DNA of 64,000 nucleotides from Devosia sp. (GTDB lineage: Bacteria > Pseudomonadota > Alphaproteobacteria > Rhizobiales > Devosiaceae), in assembly GCF_028290625.1 (NCBI RefSeq), contig NZ_JAQGJM010000001.1, positions 62,001-126,000 of the forward strand, given 5' to 3'. This document shows, piece after piece, positions 8,757-18,440 of this stretch (within the stretch, counting starts at the first letter, position 1; each line of letters starts with the position of its first letter). Under the pieces are notes generated by a model. It did not search any database. It was given only the letters and a program-made list of their open reading frames with translations, and was not told where the DNA came from. The position numbers and the translations under genes are program-made.

Positions 8757-10372
8757 TGGCCCTGGGCTCGCGGATGTCGCTTTACTGGCACACCTTGCGC
8801 TATCTTAAGTTCGGACAGCTCTGGGGGCGTGTCCGCTCCAAGGTCGCCCGCCCACGCCCCGATCTTTCGCCTCCGCCACCCTTGCGCGAGCACGCCGGTC
8901 CGTGGGTATCGCCGCCACGGCGACAGGCCTCGATGCTGTCTCTCACGCGCTGGCGCTTCCTCAACGAGACCCGCGAAATCCTCCGCTGGGACGACCCGGC
9001 GGCCGAGCGGTTGTGGCTCTATAACCTGCATTATTTCGAGGATCTCAATGCCGAGGACGCTGCAGACCGGCGGGCCTGGCACGAAGCGATCATCGCGCGC
9101 TGGATTGTCGAGAACCCTCCGGGTTCGGCGCCTGGCTGGGAGCCCTATCCCACATCGCTGCGCATCGTGAACTGGATCAAGTTCGCTCTTGCCGGCAATG
9201 CGCTCTCGCCCGAGGCACGCCACAGTTTGGCAATTCAGGTCCGCTGGCTGACCGGTCGCCTCGAATGGCACCTGCTGGGCAATCATCTGTTCGCCAATGC
9301 CAAGGCGCTGGTCTTTGCCGGCCTGTTCTTCGATGGCGAAGAGGCCGAAGCCTGGCGATTGCGCGGGCAACGCATCCTCGACCGGGAACTCCCAGAGCAG
9401 ATCCTGGCCGATGGCGGGCAGTTCGAGCGAAGCACCATGTATCACGCGCTGGCGCTCGAAGACGGGTTGGACCTGCTTAACCTGGCGCGGGCGTTCTGTC
9501 GCCCCGCATGGGCGGCACTGGACCCTGCCATTGCGCGCATGCGCCATTGGCTCGCGGTCATGTCGCATCCCGATGGAGAAATCACCTTCTTCAACGATGC
9601 CGCCATCGGCATCGCGCCCAGCCCGGCGGAGCTGGAACACTATGCCGGGCGGCTCGACCTGCCGCCGCTGGTCGACCCGGAGCGGCCGATCGCCGAATTG
9701 CCTGCCAGTGGCTATGTGCGCGTAGCGGTGGGTCCGGTGGTCGCCCTGCTCGACATGGCGCCGCTCGGACCGGATTATCTGCCGGGCCACGGCCATGCCG
9801 ATACCCTGTCATTGGAGCTATCGTTCAACGGGCGCCGGGTCGTGGTGAATTCGGGCACCGGCGTTTATGGCGGCAGCCCCGAGCGGCTGCGCCAGCGCGG
9901 GACGAGGGCGCACAATACCGTCGTGCTGAATGGCCTCAATTCGTCCCAGGTGTGGGGCGGGTTCCGCGTGGCGCGCCGAGCCCGACCAATCGATATCGTC
10001 GTGCAAAGGAATGACGATGCCACGCTCGTCGCCGCTGCGCATGACGGCTATCGGCATCTTGCCGGCAATCCGGTTCATCGGCGGCAATGGCGTTTCACGG
10101 CGGATGAAGTCCGCATCGAAGATACCATTTCGGGGGCGTTCCGAACCGCGACCGCGCATCTGCATTTTCATCCAGACATCGACATTTCGCCAAGGGCCGA
10201 TGGCTATCAACTGGCTCTGGCGGATGGCACCCTGCTCACGCTGACCACAGCCGGCGGAAATGGCCGGATCGCCCAAACCACCTGGCATCCCCAGTTCGGT
10301 CTTGTCGTCGCCAATAAGAGCCTGGTCATCGAGTTTTCTGGCGCCACGCTGACCACAATATTGTCCTGGTAG
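8756..10372 (+). CDS. heparinase II/III family protein
   Basis: About 538 residues. The N-terminal alpha-toroid includes HLLGNHLFANAKAL and RSTMYHALALEDGLDLL; the C-terminal Hepar_II_III beta-sandwich begins around residue 340 with GHGHADTLSLEL and NSGTGVYGG. Families of this type cleave uronate-containing polysaccharide by beta-elimination; within synthesis clusters they may trim or process the polymer. The ATG at 8756 overlaps the wecB stop; an in-frame ATG at 8774 is an alternative start. No obvious signal peptide is seen, which is odd for a polysaccharide lyase acting outside the cytoplasm. Confidence 0.88.
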   Translation: MALGSRMSLYWHTLRYLKFGQLWGRVRSKVARPRPDLSPPPPLREHAGPWVSPPRRQASMLSLTRWRFLNETREILRWDDPAAERLWLYNLHYFEDLNAEDAADRRAWHEAIIARWIVENPPGSAPGWEPYPTSLRIVNWIKFALAGNALSPEARHSLAIQVRWLTGRLEWHLLGNHLFANAKALVFAGLFFDGEEAEAWRLRGQRILDRELPEQILADGGQFERSTMYHALALEDGLDLLNLARAFCRPAWAALDPAIARMRHWLAVMSHPDGEITFFNDAAIGIAPSPAELEHYAGRLDLPPLVDPERPIAELPASGYVRVAVGPVVALLDMAPLGPDYLPGHGHADTLSLELSFNGRRVVVNSGTGVYGGSPERLRQRGTRAHNTVVLNGLNSSQVWGGFRVARRARPIDIVVQRNDDATLVAAAHDGYRHLAGNPVHRRQWRFTADEVRIEDTISGAFRTATAHLHFHPDIDISPRADGYQLALADGTLLTLTTAGGNGRIAQTTWHPQFGLVVANKSLVIEFSGATLTTILSW

Positions 10373-10375
10373 GCC

Positions 10376-11545
10376 ATGAAGCTTCTCATTCTCAGCCTCT
10401 ATTACGCCCCCGACCTGTCTGCCGGCAGTTTCCGCACCACGGCACTGGTCGCGGCTTTACGGCAAGCGTGTCCGGACCTCGAAGTCACGGTCGTGACGAC
10501 GCTGCCCAATCGGTACAAGAGTTTTTCGCGCCAGGCGCCGGCGCTGGAACAGGACGAGCGCCTCACCGTCCACCGGGTGCAATTGCCGTCCCACCAAAGC
10601 GGCATGCGGGATCAGGCGCGCTCCTTCCTCACCTTTGCCCGCGCCGCGAGACGCCTGACGGCCGGACAGCATTACGACCTGGTCTACGCGACCTCCTCGC
10701 GCCTGATGACCGCAGCGCTCGGTGCTCACTTATCGCGCCACCTCAAGACGCCGCTTTATCTCGATCTTCGCGATATCTTCGTCGATACGATCAAGGATCT
10801 GCTGCCGCGCTGGGCACCTATTGCGGAGCCGGTATTCGGTCTGGCGGAGCGTTGGACCGTGCAGCGCGCGCGGTCGGTCAATCTGGTATCGGCAGGCTTC
10901 AAGCCCTATTTCGAGCCTCGCTATCCGGGCCGCCGCTTTACTTACTTCACCAATGGGGTGGACGACGAATTTGTCAGCCTGCCGGTGCCGAGCGTCGCGC
11001 CCGCATCGGGCCGCCCGCTCAGCGTGCTCTATGCTGGTAACATCGGCGAGGGGCAGGGGCTGCATGCGATCCTGCCGGAATTGGCGGCGAGCATGAGCGG
11101 CGTGGTGCAGTTCCGCGTGCTCGGTGATGGCGGTCGTCGTGCCGCCCTTGAGAACGCCCTCAGCAATGCCGGCGTGACCAATGTGGAAATTTTGCCGCCG
11201 GTAGCGCGTGAACAGCTGATTGCCGAATATCAGGCGGCCGATATCCTGTTCCTGCACCTCAACGACCATGCCGCGTTTCATAAGGTGCTGCCGTCCAAAT
11301 TGTTCGAATATGCCGCCACCGGCAAGCCGATCTGGGCCGGCATTGCAGGATATTCCGCGCAATTCGCTGCCAGTGAAATCGACAATGTGGCTTTGTTCGC
11401 GCCATGCGATGCCCCTGCGGCGAGGGGGGCATTTGCCGGCCTGCGGATTGAGCCGACCGATCGGTCCGGGTTTGTGGACAAATTTGCCCGCTCGACGATC
11501 ATGAAGGCCATGGCGAGCGATATCCTGGCACAGATGGACGATTGA
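10376..11545 (+). CDS. glycosyltransferase family 4 (WcaI-like)
   Basis: A 389-residue GT-B glycosyltransferase. MKLLILSLYYAPD at the N-terminus and the GSFRTTALVAAL helix match GT4 enzymes of exopolysaccharide clusters; the C-terminal half has VLYAGNIGEGQGL for donor binding and the SKLFEYAATGKPIWAG acceptor/donor loop in place of a classical EFG motif. It begins 3 bp after the heparinase stop and overlaps the next frame, so it belongs to the same operon. Donor sugar is unknown. Confidence 0.87.
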   Translation: MKLLILSLYYAPDLSAGSFRTTALVAALRQACPDLEVTVVTTLPNRYKSFSRQAPALEQDERLTVHRVQLPSHQSGMRDQARSFLTFARAARRLTAGQHYDLVYATSSRLMTAALGAHLSRHLKTPLYLDLRDIFVDTIKDLLPRWAPIAEPVFGLAERWTVQRARSVNLVSAGFKPYFEPRYPGRRFTYFTNGVDDEFVSLPVPSVAPASGRPLSVLYAGNIGEGQGLHAILPELAASMSGVVQFRVLGDGGRRAALENALSNAGVTNVEILPPVAREQLIAEYQAADILFLHLNDHAAFHKVLPSKLFEYAATGKPIWAGIAGYSAQFAASEIDNVALFAPCDAPAARGAFAGLRIEPTDRSGFVDKFARSTIMKAMASDILAQMDD

Positions 11546-11547
11546 AC

Positions 11548-12492
11548 ATGCGCGTCATGGTAACCGGTGGCAGCGGATTTGTGGGCCGGGCTCTGATCGC
11601 CCACATGCATGCCGGCCGACAATTCGACATCGTTGCGGCGCTGCGACAGGCAGGGGAATTGCCCGGCGCGACTGTGAGGCCGGTGGGCGAGATCGGGCCG
11701 GACACCGACTGGCATGCGGCGCTCGAGGGGATCGAGACGGTCATCCATTGTGCCGGCCGCGCCCACCGTCGTGAAGACAGCGCGGCCGACCCCCTGGCAG
11801 CCTTTCGCAGTGTCAATGTCGCCGGCACGGTTCGACTGGCCGAGCAGGCGGCCGCGGCCGGCGTCAGGCGGCTAGTCTTCCTGAGTTCGGTGAAAGTGCA
11901 TGGCGAGGCTACTCCGGGCCAGCCATTCCGCGAGACTGATACTTTGGCGCCGGTCGATCCCTATGGCGTGTCCAAAGCCGAGGCCGAGCTTGCCCTGCGG
12001 CAGGTGGAGAAGCAGACGGGCCTGGAGGTCGTCATTATCCGGCCGCCGCTCATCTACGGGCCCAATCCCAAGGCCAATATGCTGCGGCTGATGCGGTGGG
12101 TCTCCAGTGGCCTGCCGTTGCCGTTCGGCGCGATCCACAACAGGCGCAGTCTGGTCAGCCTAAAAAATCTGATTTCGGCCATCCTCGCCGCATTGACCCA
12201 CACGGCGGCAGCCGGGCGCACCTATCTCGTTTCGGACCAGACCGATATTTCGACCCCGGACCTCGTCCGTTTGATGGCAGAGGCCCTCGCCAGTCCGGCC
12301 AGGCTATGGCCAATTCCTGCCGGATTTCTGAAACTGGCTGGCGGATTGACTGGCCGCAGTGAGGAAATCCAGCGGTTGGTGGGTTCGCTCGTCGTCGATA
12401 GCGGGCTGATCAGCCGAGAGCTGGACTGGCGTCCTCCACAGGCCTTGCGTGCTGGCATTGCCGAAATGGCGGCGCAGTACCGGACTCGATAA
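11548..12492 (+). CDS. NAD-dependent epimerase, UDP-glucose 4-epimerase-like
   Basis: About 314 residues, SDR extended family. MRVMVTGGSGFVG gives the NAD-binding GxxGxxG; the catalytic Ser is in FLSSVKVHGE and the YxxxK is DPYGVSKAEAE; IRPPLIYGP follows. This form (short SSVKV.G and a SRELDW tail) resembles enzymes acting on undecaprenyl- or UDP-linked HexNAc 4-keto/4-epimer intermediates paired with WbpM/PglF-type dehydratases, which is the convergent neighbour here. ATG 11548 is preferred; a TTG at 11542 in frame overlaps the upstream stop. Confidence 0.86.
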   Translation: MRVMVTGGSGFVGRALIAHMHAGRQFDIVAALRQAGELPGATVRPVGEIGPDTDWHAALEGIETVIHCAGRAHRREDSAADPLAAFRSVNVAGTVRLAEQAAAAGVRRLVFLSSVKVHGEATPGQPFRETDTLAPVDPYGVSKAEAELALRQVEKQTGLEVVIIRPPLIYGPNPKANMLRLMRWVSSGLPLPFGAIHNRRSLVSLKNLISAILAALTHTAAAGRTYLVSDQTDISTPDLVRLMAEALASPARLWPIPAGFLKLAGGLTGRSEEIQRLVGSLVVDSGLISRELDWRPPQALRAGIAEMAAQYRTR

Positions 12493-12498
12493 TCCACG

Positions 12499-14205
12499 TC
12501 AGTCGATGACGCTAAACAGGACGCGGCGGCAGTCCTGTTCGTTCTGCTGCTGGAAAGCCGCCAGCAATTTGGGCAGGGCTTCCTCCAACTCGTTGTGGCT
12601 GACTTCTCCGGTAGCGGCGCGCATGATCTTGGGGTGCCTGGTACCGCTGGCGCTGCTATCGTCGTAGAACAGTTCTTCGTACAATTTCTCGCCGGGGCGC
12701 CGGCCGGTAACGGCAATTTCAATATCGCCATCGGGATTGTTGCCGTCGCGAACCGAGAGGCCCGCGAGCTTGACCATGTTTTCCGCCAGATCCTTGATGA
12801 GCATCGGCTCGCCCATATCGAGCAGAAACACGTCGCCACCATCCGACAGCGCCCCGGCCTGTACGATCAGCTCGGCTGCCTCATGGATCGACATGAAATA
12901 CCGGGTCATGGCCGTGTCGGTCAGGGTGAGCGGTCCCCCTTGGGCAATCTGTTCCTTGAACAGCGGGACGACCGAGCCGTTGGAACCCAGCACATTGCCG
13001 AACCGGACCGTGCAATACCGCTGCGCGCTGCCCAGGCTGGCGGCCTCGGTCGCCTTCTGCCGGACGATCAGTTCCGCCCAGCGCTTGGTCGCTCCCATGA
13101 CGTTGGTCGGACGCACGGCCTTGTCCGAGGAGATCAGCACGAAGTTCTGCACGCCCAACTCGAAAGCGATATCGGCGACGGTCCGTGTACCGAGCACATT
13201 GTTGCGGATACCTTCCAGCGCATTGGCCTCCACGAGCGGCACATGCTTGTGCGCCGCGGCGTGAAACAGCACTTGCACCCCATGGTGCTCGATCGCCCGG
13301 CGTATCGTCGCCGGGTCGGTAATGGAGCCGAGCACCGGCACGATCGCGTGGTCGGTGGCGCCGGCCAGTTCGCGCTCGATCTGGTAGAGCGCGAACTCAT
13401 TGGCTTCGAACAGGACCAGGCGCTGGGGCGCCCATTTAATGATCAGGCGGCACAGTTCCGAACCGATCGAGCCGCCAGCGCCGGTCACCATGATGGTGCG
13501 GCCCTCGATCATGGCTCGCAACAGCATCGGATCGGCCGGCACCGAGGATCGGCCGAGCAGTTCGTCGATGTCGATTTCCCGGATCTGGCTGACCAGGTAT
13601 TTGCCGCTGACCAGATCGCTGATCGCTGGTAGCGTGCGAATTTTCGCGCCGTGGCCGCCGATCGCCGCCACGATCTCCTGCCGGCGCTTGGTGGCGAGCG
13701 AGGGAATCGACAGGATCACCTCCTCAACGCCATATTGATCGACCAGCATTTTGAAGCTCGACGGCGCGTGGACGCGGATGCCGGCAATATCCCGCCCGTG
13801 CAGGGCCGGATTGTCGTCGAGGAAGGCCGCGATATATTCGGTGCCCTGGCGCCGCAGCGCATCGGCAAGCTGGGCTCCCGAATCGCCAGCGCCGTAGATG
13901 GCGATCGGGCGGTCCTGGGTGCGACTGCCGCCCGTCGACCAGAGCATCTTCTTAGCCAGGAACCGGCTGCCACCGACCAGCACAGTAGACATCGCCCAGA
14001 ACAGGATCGGCACCGAGCGCGGCACCACGGTGCGGCCGGTGAGCTGCGACAGGAAAACCACCAGTACCCAGCACAGGGTGGCGAATGTCGTGGCCCGGAA
14101 AATAGTCCACAGCGCGCGCTCCGGCAGATAGCGGATCACAGCGCGATAGAGCCCCATGCGGACGAAGATCGGGATCGACACGATGGGGGCGGTGAAGATT
14201 ATCAA
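12499..14205 (-). CDS. polysaccharide biosynthesis 4,6-dehydratase, WbpM/PglF/CapD type
   Basis: Membrane-anchored UDP-HexNAc 4,6-dehydratase. Two Rossmann segments are visible: PIAIYGAGDSGAQL (CoA-binding-like, about residue 100) and MVTGAGGSIGSELCR (about residue 235), then the AHKHVPLVE motif and SSDKAVRPTNVMGATKR in which the usual SDR Tyr is replaced by Met, as in WbpM/PglF. The first canonical start is TTG 14205, but it is internal: the same frame upstream (14206-14334) still encodes a hydrophobic helix, with KRAILITFDIFALSFAL then LRFGNW, the expected first membrane segment. No ATG/GTG/TTG precedes it before a TAA at 14418-14416. An ATG at 14333 in another frame would restore a normal start with a one-base insertion, so the 5' end is probably frameshifted or misread. 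Confidence 0.85.
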   Translation of the reverse strand: MIIFTAPIVSIPIFVRMGLYRAVIRYLPERALWTIFRATTFATLCWVLVVFLSQLTGRTVVPRSVPILFWAMSTVLVGGSRFLAKKMLWSTGGSRTQDRPIAIYGAGDSGAQLADALRRQGTEYIAAFLDDNPALHGRDIAGIRVHAPSSFKMLVDQYGVEEVILSIPSLATKRRQEIVAAIGGHGAKIRTLPAISDLVSGKYLVSQIREIDIDELLGRSSVPADPMLLRAMIEGRTIMVTGAGGSIGSELCRLIIKWAPQRLVLFEANEFALYQIERELAGATDHAIVPVLGSITDPATIRRAIEHHGVQVLFHAAAHKHVPLVEANALEGIRNNVLGTRTVADIAFELGVQNFVLISSDKAVRPTNVMGATKRWAELIVRQKATEAASLGSAQRYCTVRFGNVLGSNGSVVPLFKEQIAQGGPLTLTDTAMTRYFMSIHEAAELIVQAGALSDGGDVFLLDMGEPMLIKDLAENMVKLAGLSVRDGNNPDGDIEIAVTGRRPGEKLYEELFYDDSSASGTRHPKIMRAATGEVSHNELEEALPKLLAAFQQQNEQDCRRVLFSVID

Positions 14206-14415
14206 AAATTGATCGAGCGTATTGGGCGGCGTCCAGTTGCCGAACCGCAGGCCGAAGCTCGCCCACAGCGCGAACGACAGCGCGAAGATGTCGAACGTGA
14301 TCAGGATCGCACGTTTCCAGTTTCGTGGAACATTACCAATGCGGGCAACGATGCCGATAGGCGTGAGAGCAGGAATAATTGTCGCCTTCGATGCAGGACG
14401 CGGCCGCCGCGATTG

Positions 14416-15891
14416 TTACGCTAGCTGGTGCTACCACCGCCCAATGTCGGAGTAAACTCGGCGTTGCATTCTCGTTTGCCACCGTGCCATGACCGCGTGC
14501 GCAACCCATTGGTTGCCCCGCCTCCATTTGCCGCCGCCGCCATGCCAGCAGTGGCGGCACTCTACAGCCGCCTGGTTCGGGTCAGCATCACTTGCCAGTT
14601 CTCCGACACCTGCTGTGAGAGAGAGAGCCTGCCGAAGTAAATCTTGGTTAGCTGACTTGATCATCATATCTGCCCCTCGCGTGCTCAGCGCAACCGGCAG
14701 TGGAGCGCCGCTCAACATCAATGGACACTCCCCGCGCTCTCGAAACCTGGGGCCTTCTTTGCGCACGTCTGTGCTGAGCCGTTCGGGAACTAAACATCGG
14801 CCAAATCGCCGGAATCTGCGCCATTCTCGGCGCCTGGACCAAGGCCATCGGCATCAAGATGGGTCACGCAAAGCATCCAGGATATAGTGGAGCGATGATC
14901 CTGGCCCACCGCCCAGACGCACTCGGCATCTTGAACAGTTCCGTTATCCTAAGCATGGCGACGAGGTGAATGTTCCGAGGGGACTCTGGATCGCGACAAT
15001 GTACGTGAGTTGCGACAGTGAACTTGACGCCATTGCGTTCACCGCTGGCCGTGAATTCCAGCCTGCGACGATCGTGTGAATAGCGGGCGAATGTGACCGT
15101 GAATTGCATGAATTAGGGCTTAGTTACGGCGCATGGGTGCGAACAAGGGTCCAACGGGCTGGGCAGGCGGACCAAGCATCTAGCAAGTATGCCTCATTAA
15201 TACCCTGCATCGAGCTTGGCGAATATGTGCCAACGCCTTGCCGTGGTGTGCTGTGACCACTAGTATTTCCAATGGTTAGTGGTGGCATAAAATGGCACAC
15301 AAACCGCAATCCCCCGAAGCCGAATTTGTCGCAATTTGCTATTCATGCTGAGGAGTTTGCTAGAGGCCACGTCCCGATAGAACCGGAGTGCGTGGCTTTC
15401 CAATCCGGCCTGACGTCAAGTCAGGCGCGGGTTTTATAGGATTTGTTGCGCCTATCTTGCGTTGGCGTCGTCATCCGAGGCTTCGTAATGCCATTCGTAC
15501 AGTTGTGGCCGTGACCCTCCGGGAATCTGTTGAAAGAAGATTTCGTCGAGGAACGATCTTTTCCAGACCCGTCCAAGAGCCATCTCCAGTGCGTCTTGGG
15601 AGCTCCACGCCTGCCTGCATAAATTCCCAATAACCACGGATCATTCAGATCTGAATCCGTCGAGTTGCCAGCTCAAGACGTCTATCTCGGGAATTTCTCC
15701 GAGGGCTGGTCATTTTTTGGCTGTATCTTCCGGTCGCAAGTCCAGAATTATGGCGCTGGGAACAAATTCTACGGCAAACACCGGAAAGGCGGATGCGTGA
15801 CTAAACGTGCCGCCGATCGCGCCAATTGGTTGACTCGAAGCCGAATTTGCTCGAGCGATTGCGCTCTATCGATGAGGGGGCGGTGTGATCG
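14416..15891. other. gene-poor interval between polysaccharide cluster and MBOAT gene
   Basis: About 1.5 kb without a convincing gene. Short open frames on both strands lack family motifs, ribosome binding sites and codon bias like the flanks. One plus-strand frame at about 14795-14970 reads as a short hydrophobic stretch (IAGICAILGAWTKAIGI) with no start codon; it could be a remnant. Base composition is visibly more AT-rich than the flanking operons. A purine-rich GAGGGGG at about 15873 is the ribosome binding site of the next gene. Confidence 0.5.
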
Positions 15892-18324
15892 ATGTTCTTT
15901 ACTGAGTTCACATTTATTGCCGTATTCCTCCCCATTACGTTAGCAGTCTTTTGCGCCTCGCAGTCGTCACGTCGGTCAATCCTGGCTTTGACCGCTGCGT
16001 CGGTGGTCTTCTATGCAGCTTGGCACTTGGAGGTCTTTCCTCTCCTCGCTCTCTCTGTGGTTGCCAACTTTTTCGTGGCCAGGAAGATTGCCAGTAGGCC
16101 TCAGAGCTTGTGGTTCTGGGTTGGAGTGGCGGTATGTCTAGCGCCGCTCTTCTATTTCAAATACAGCGGTTTTCTTGCTTCAATCTTGCATCTACCCGTC
16201 ACAACGGGACTATTTGGTGAGCGCCTTGGAGCTCTGCTTCCTCTCGGCATTTCTTTCTACACGTTCGTTCAATTCACCTACTTGGCTGATGTGCGAGCAG
16301 GAACGGTCAAACCGGACAGCCTGCTCCACTACCTCTTTTTCGTCCTGTTCTTTCCGCATCTTATTGCCGGGCCGATCATCCACTATCGGCCGCTGATCTC
16401 TCAGATCGACGAGACCGTTGATCGGCGGCGCCTATTTGTCGAAGGTGCGGCGTATTTCGCCATTGGCTTCGTCAAGAAGGTATTCATCGCAGACACGTTT
16501 GGCGGCTTTGCCGAGCCTGTATTTTCCGCTAGCTCGGCAGTCGACACGCAGGCCGCCGTGCTGGTGACGCTGAGCTACACGCTCCAACTTTACTTCGATT
16601 TCTCGGGATATTCTGACATGGCGATGGGCCTCGCCAGGATGTTTGGATTTCAATTCCCGTGGAATTTCGATAGCCCATACAAGTCACGCTCTGTCGTGGA
16701 GTTTTGGCGCCGCTGGCACATGACGTTGTCGCGCTTTTTGCGCGATTACATCTACATTCCATTGGGGGGTAACAGGCACGGCGCACTATGGCGCTACCGC
16801 AATTTGATGCTGACAATGCTCGTTGGCGGGTTGTGGCATGGTGCGGCTTGGCAGTTCGTATTGTGGGGCGGGCTCCATGGTGCCGGATTGGTCGCCAACC
16901 ACCTATGGTCTGAGAAAGTACAGCGTCCGCTCGGACGACTAAACTGGCCGATCACTTTCGGCTTCGTGGCGCTGTTGTGGGTGATGTTCGGTGCCCCAAA
17001 CTTGCACAGAGCTGCAGACATCTACCTGGGCTTTTTCCGCTTCGCCGGCTTCACCTGGGGATCCTGGATCATCTGGTGCGGTGCAGGGCTACTGATAGTA
17101 TTTTTGGGACCTTCATCTCATCGAATGGTGGCCGGGATGAGCGGCGTTTCGCAGTATCTACCTCCCCGCAGCTTCAGACCATTGCTGAAGAAGGTCGGGG
17201 CCTATTCGTTCATCTCGGCCGCCCTGCTATGCGTTCTGAGCTTTGGTTTCTACAACAGCCCCATGGATCGCTGGGTGTACAGCCACATACCCGCGAATAT
17301 CGAACCACTGGGTGTTAGCAACGAGCATGGAGACCTCAGAAATAACCTGTTCTCCCGGTTGACCATCTATGACGGCGCGCCGAGCCGCATCGCAATAGTC
17401 GGCTCATCATTTACGCAGCATTTTGGCGTGTTCGACGTGACCGACCAGGATGGCAAGACAATCGCAGTGTCTCAGTCCTTTGGTATCGGCGGCAACGGTA
17501 TCATGAACGGCGCCAGGTCCGCCGCGACACTAGCTGCTACCCGCGAGGCTGACGTCATTGTGCTGGGCGTGTCTCCTCTCAATTTTGGCAATATGATCCC
17601 AAGCATGCCGTTTGAAGGGCAGTGTTTGGAGGAGTTTTCAGATCTGCAGGAGGAGGGCGCTCCGGCCTTCGCGCAGTCTCCGATGGCCGAATGCATCCAG
17701 CAGGGCCCATCTGCATCACAGGCCTTGCGAGTGCTGGACCGATTTCGGAACGAAGGGGCATTCCAATTCAAGAACTTCGTGCGCAATTTGACGACCGCCT
17801 GGGGAACAATAATGCCCGGCCACCAACGGTTTTCCTTGGCAGATGGCGATGTCGATCATGAGTTGCGGCAGATAGCTGGCGAGATTGAGAAACTCAGAGC
17901 GGACCCTTCCCCGGTTTCAAATCCCGCAAATGGACGCGACGAAACATTCGCCTGGAACAGCAGGGGCGTTGCTGCATCGCTGGAACGCGGAGCTCTGGGC
18001 TACCAGGTGCTGGAAAGGATCAAGCGAGAAGCCGATGAAAATGGTGTCAGGTTGCTGATGTACGAGACCCCGACGCCAAATTCTGGACAGGCACCTGATA
18101 TCTACCCGCCAGGATTCTATGCGGGCTACAAGTCGGCGATGCTGACGGCGACTACCGAGCTGGGCATTCCATATCTAGACCTTTCAGGATTGCTACCTTG
18201 GTCGGGGGGCGGCATGGCTGACTTCGTTCACCCGGTAGGAGACGTGCGCCCGCTCTTGCATAAAATACTGTTGTCGTGGATATTTTCCCCTCTATCGCTT
18301 GAGCGTGAGGGGTTCACTCGATGA
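15892..18324 (+). CDS. MBOAT O-acyltransferase fused to SGNH-like domain
   Basis: An 810-residue integral membrane protein. Residues about 1-470 are an AlgI/DltB-like MBOAT domain with many transmembrane helices: FKYSGF, LPLGISFYTFVQ, FPHLIAGPI, FWRRWHMTLS and the catalytic His in GGLWHGAAW. Residues about 480-810 form an SGNH-hydrolase-like periplasmic domain: IVGSSFT as a GDS-like block near residue 502, GVSPLNFG, and the late DFVHP giving a DxxH pair. MBOAT and SGNH partners (AlgI/AlgJ, DltB/DltD) normally come as separate proteins that acylate exported polymers; here they are one chain. The ribosome binding site GAGGGGG is about 12 bp upstream. The stop overlaps the ATG of a small membrane protein. 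The likely substrate is a surface polysaccharide, perhaps from the cluster upstream; base composition differs from that cluster, hinting at separate acquisition. Confidence 0.9.
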   Translation: MFFTEFTFIAVFLPITLAVFCASQSSRRSILALTAASVVFYAAWHLEVFPLLALSVVANFFVARKIASRPQSLWFWVGVAVCLAPLFYFKYSGFLASILHLPVTTGLFGERLGALLPLGISFYTFVQFTYLADVRAGTVKPDSLLHYLFFVLFFPHLIAGPIIHYRPLISQIDETVDRRRLFVEGAAYFAIGFVKKVFIADTFGGFAEPVFSASSAVDTQAAVLVTLSYTLQLYFDFSGYSDMAMGLARMFGFQFPWNFDSPYKSRSVVEFWRRWHMTLSRFLRDYIYIPLGGNRHGALWRYRNLMLTMLVGGLWHGAAWQFVLWGGLHGAGLVANHLWSEKVQRPLGRLNWPITFGFVALLWVMFGAPNLHRAADIYLGFFRFAGFTWGSWIIWCGAGLLIVFLGPSSHRMVAGMSGVSQYLPPRSFRPLLKKVGAYSFISAALLCVLSFGFYNSPMDRWVYSHIPANIEPLGVSNEHGDLRNNLFSRLTIYDGAPSRIAIVGSSFTQHFGVFDVTDQDGKTIAVSQSFGIGGNGIMNGARSAATLAATREADVIVLGVSPLNFGNMIPSMPFEGQCLEEFSDLQEEGAPAFAQSPMAECIQQGPSASQALRVLDRFRNEGAFQFKNFVRNLTTAWGTIMPGHQRFSLADGDVDHELRQIAGEIEKLRADPSPVSNPANGRDETFAWNSRGVAASLERGALGYQVLERIKREADENGVRLLMYETPTPNSGQAPDIYPPGFYAGYKSAMLTATTELGIPYLDLSGLLPWSGGGMADFVHPVGDVRPLLHKILLSWIFSPLSLEREGFTR

Positions 18325-18440
18325 CTAAATTGCTGAGACTGGGAATTGAAACGGGCATATTTTTCGCCGTCTTTCTGGCGGTCTATGCCCTATACCAACT
18401 CCCCGACACGCCCACCAAGTTTATCTACTTCAACTTCTAA
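18321..18440 (+). CDS. 39-residue DltX-like membrane micropeptide
   Basis: A tiny gene whose ATG overlaps the MBOAT stop (ATGA), so it is translationally coupled. The product has a short basic N-terminus (MTKLLRLG), one transmembrane helix (about residues 10-27, GIFFAVFLAVYALYQL) and a C-terminal tail ending KFIYFNF. The last six residues fit FxYxxF, the C-terminal pattern of DltX, a small partner of the MBOAT protein DltB and the SGNH protein DltD in D-alanylation of teichoic acids, where the Tyr is proposed as an acyl carrier. Here Tyr36 would take that role. The assignment rests on the motif, the topology and the gene position; no alignment was made. Confidence 0.82.
   Translation: MTKLLRLGIETGIFFAVFLAVYALYQLPDTPTKFIYFNF

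Noticed and set aside
12595..13632. Plus-strand open frame of 345 codons
   Set aside because: Shadow of the WbpM/PglF-type dehydratase on the other strand.
14795..14970. Short hydrophobic plus-strand frame (IAGICAILGAWTKAIGI)
   Set aside because: No start codon and no family similarity recognised; at best a remnant.
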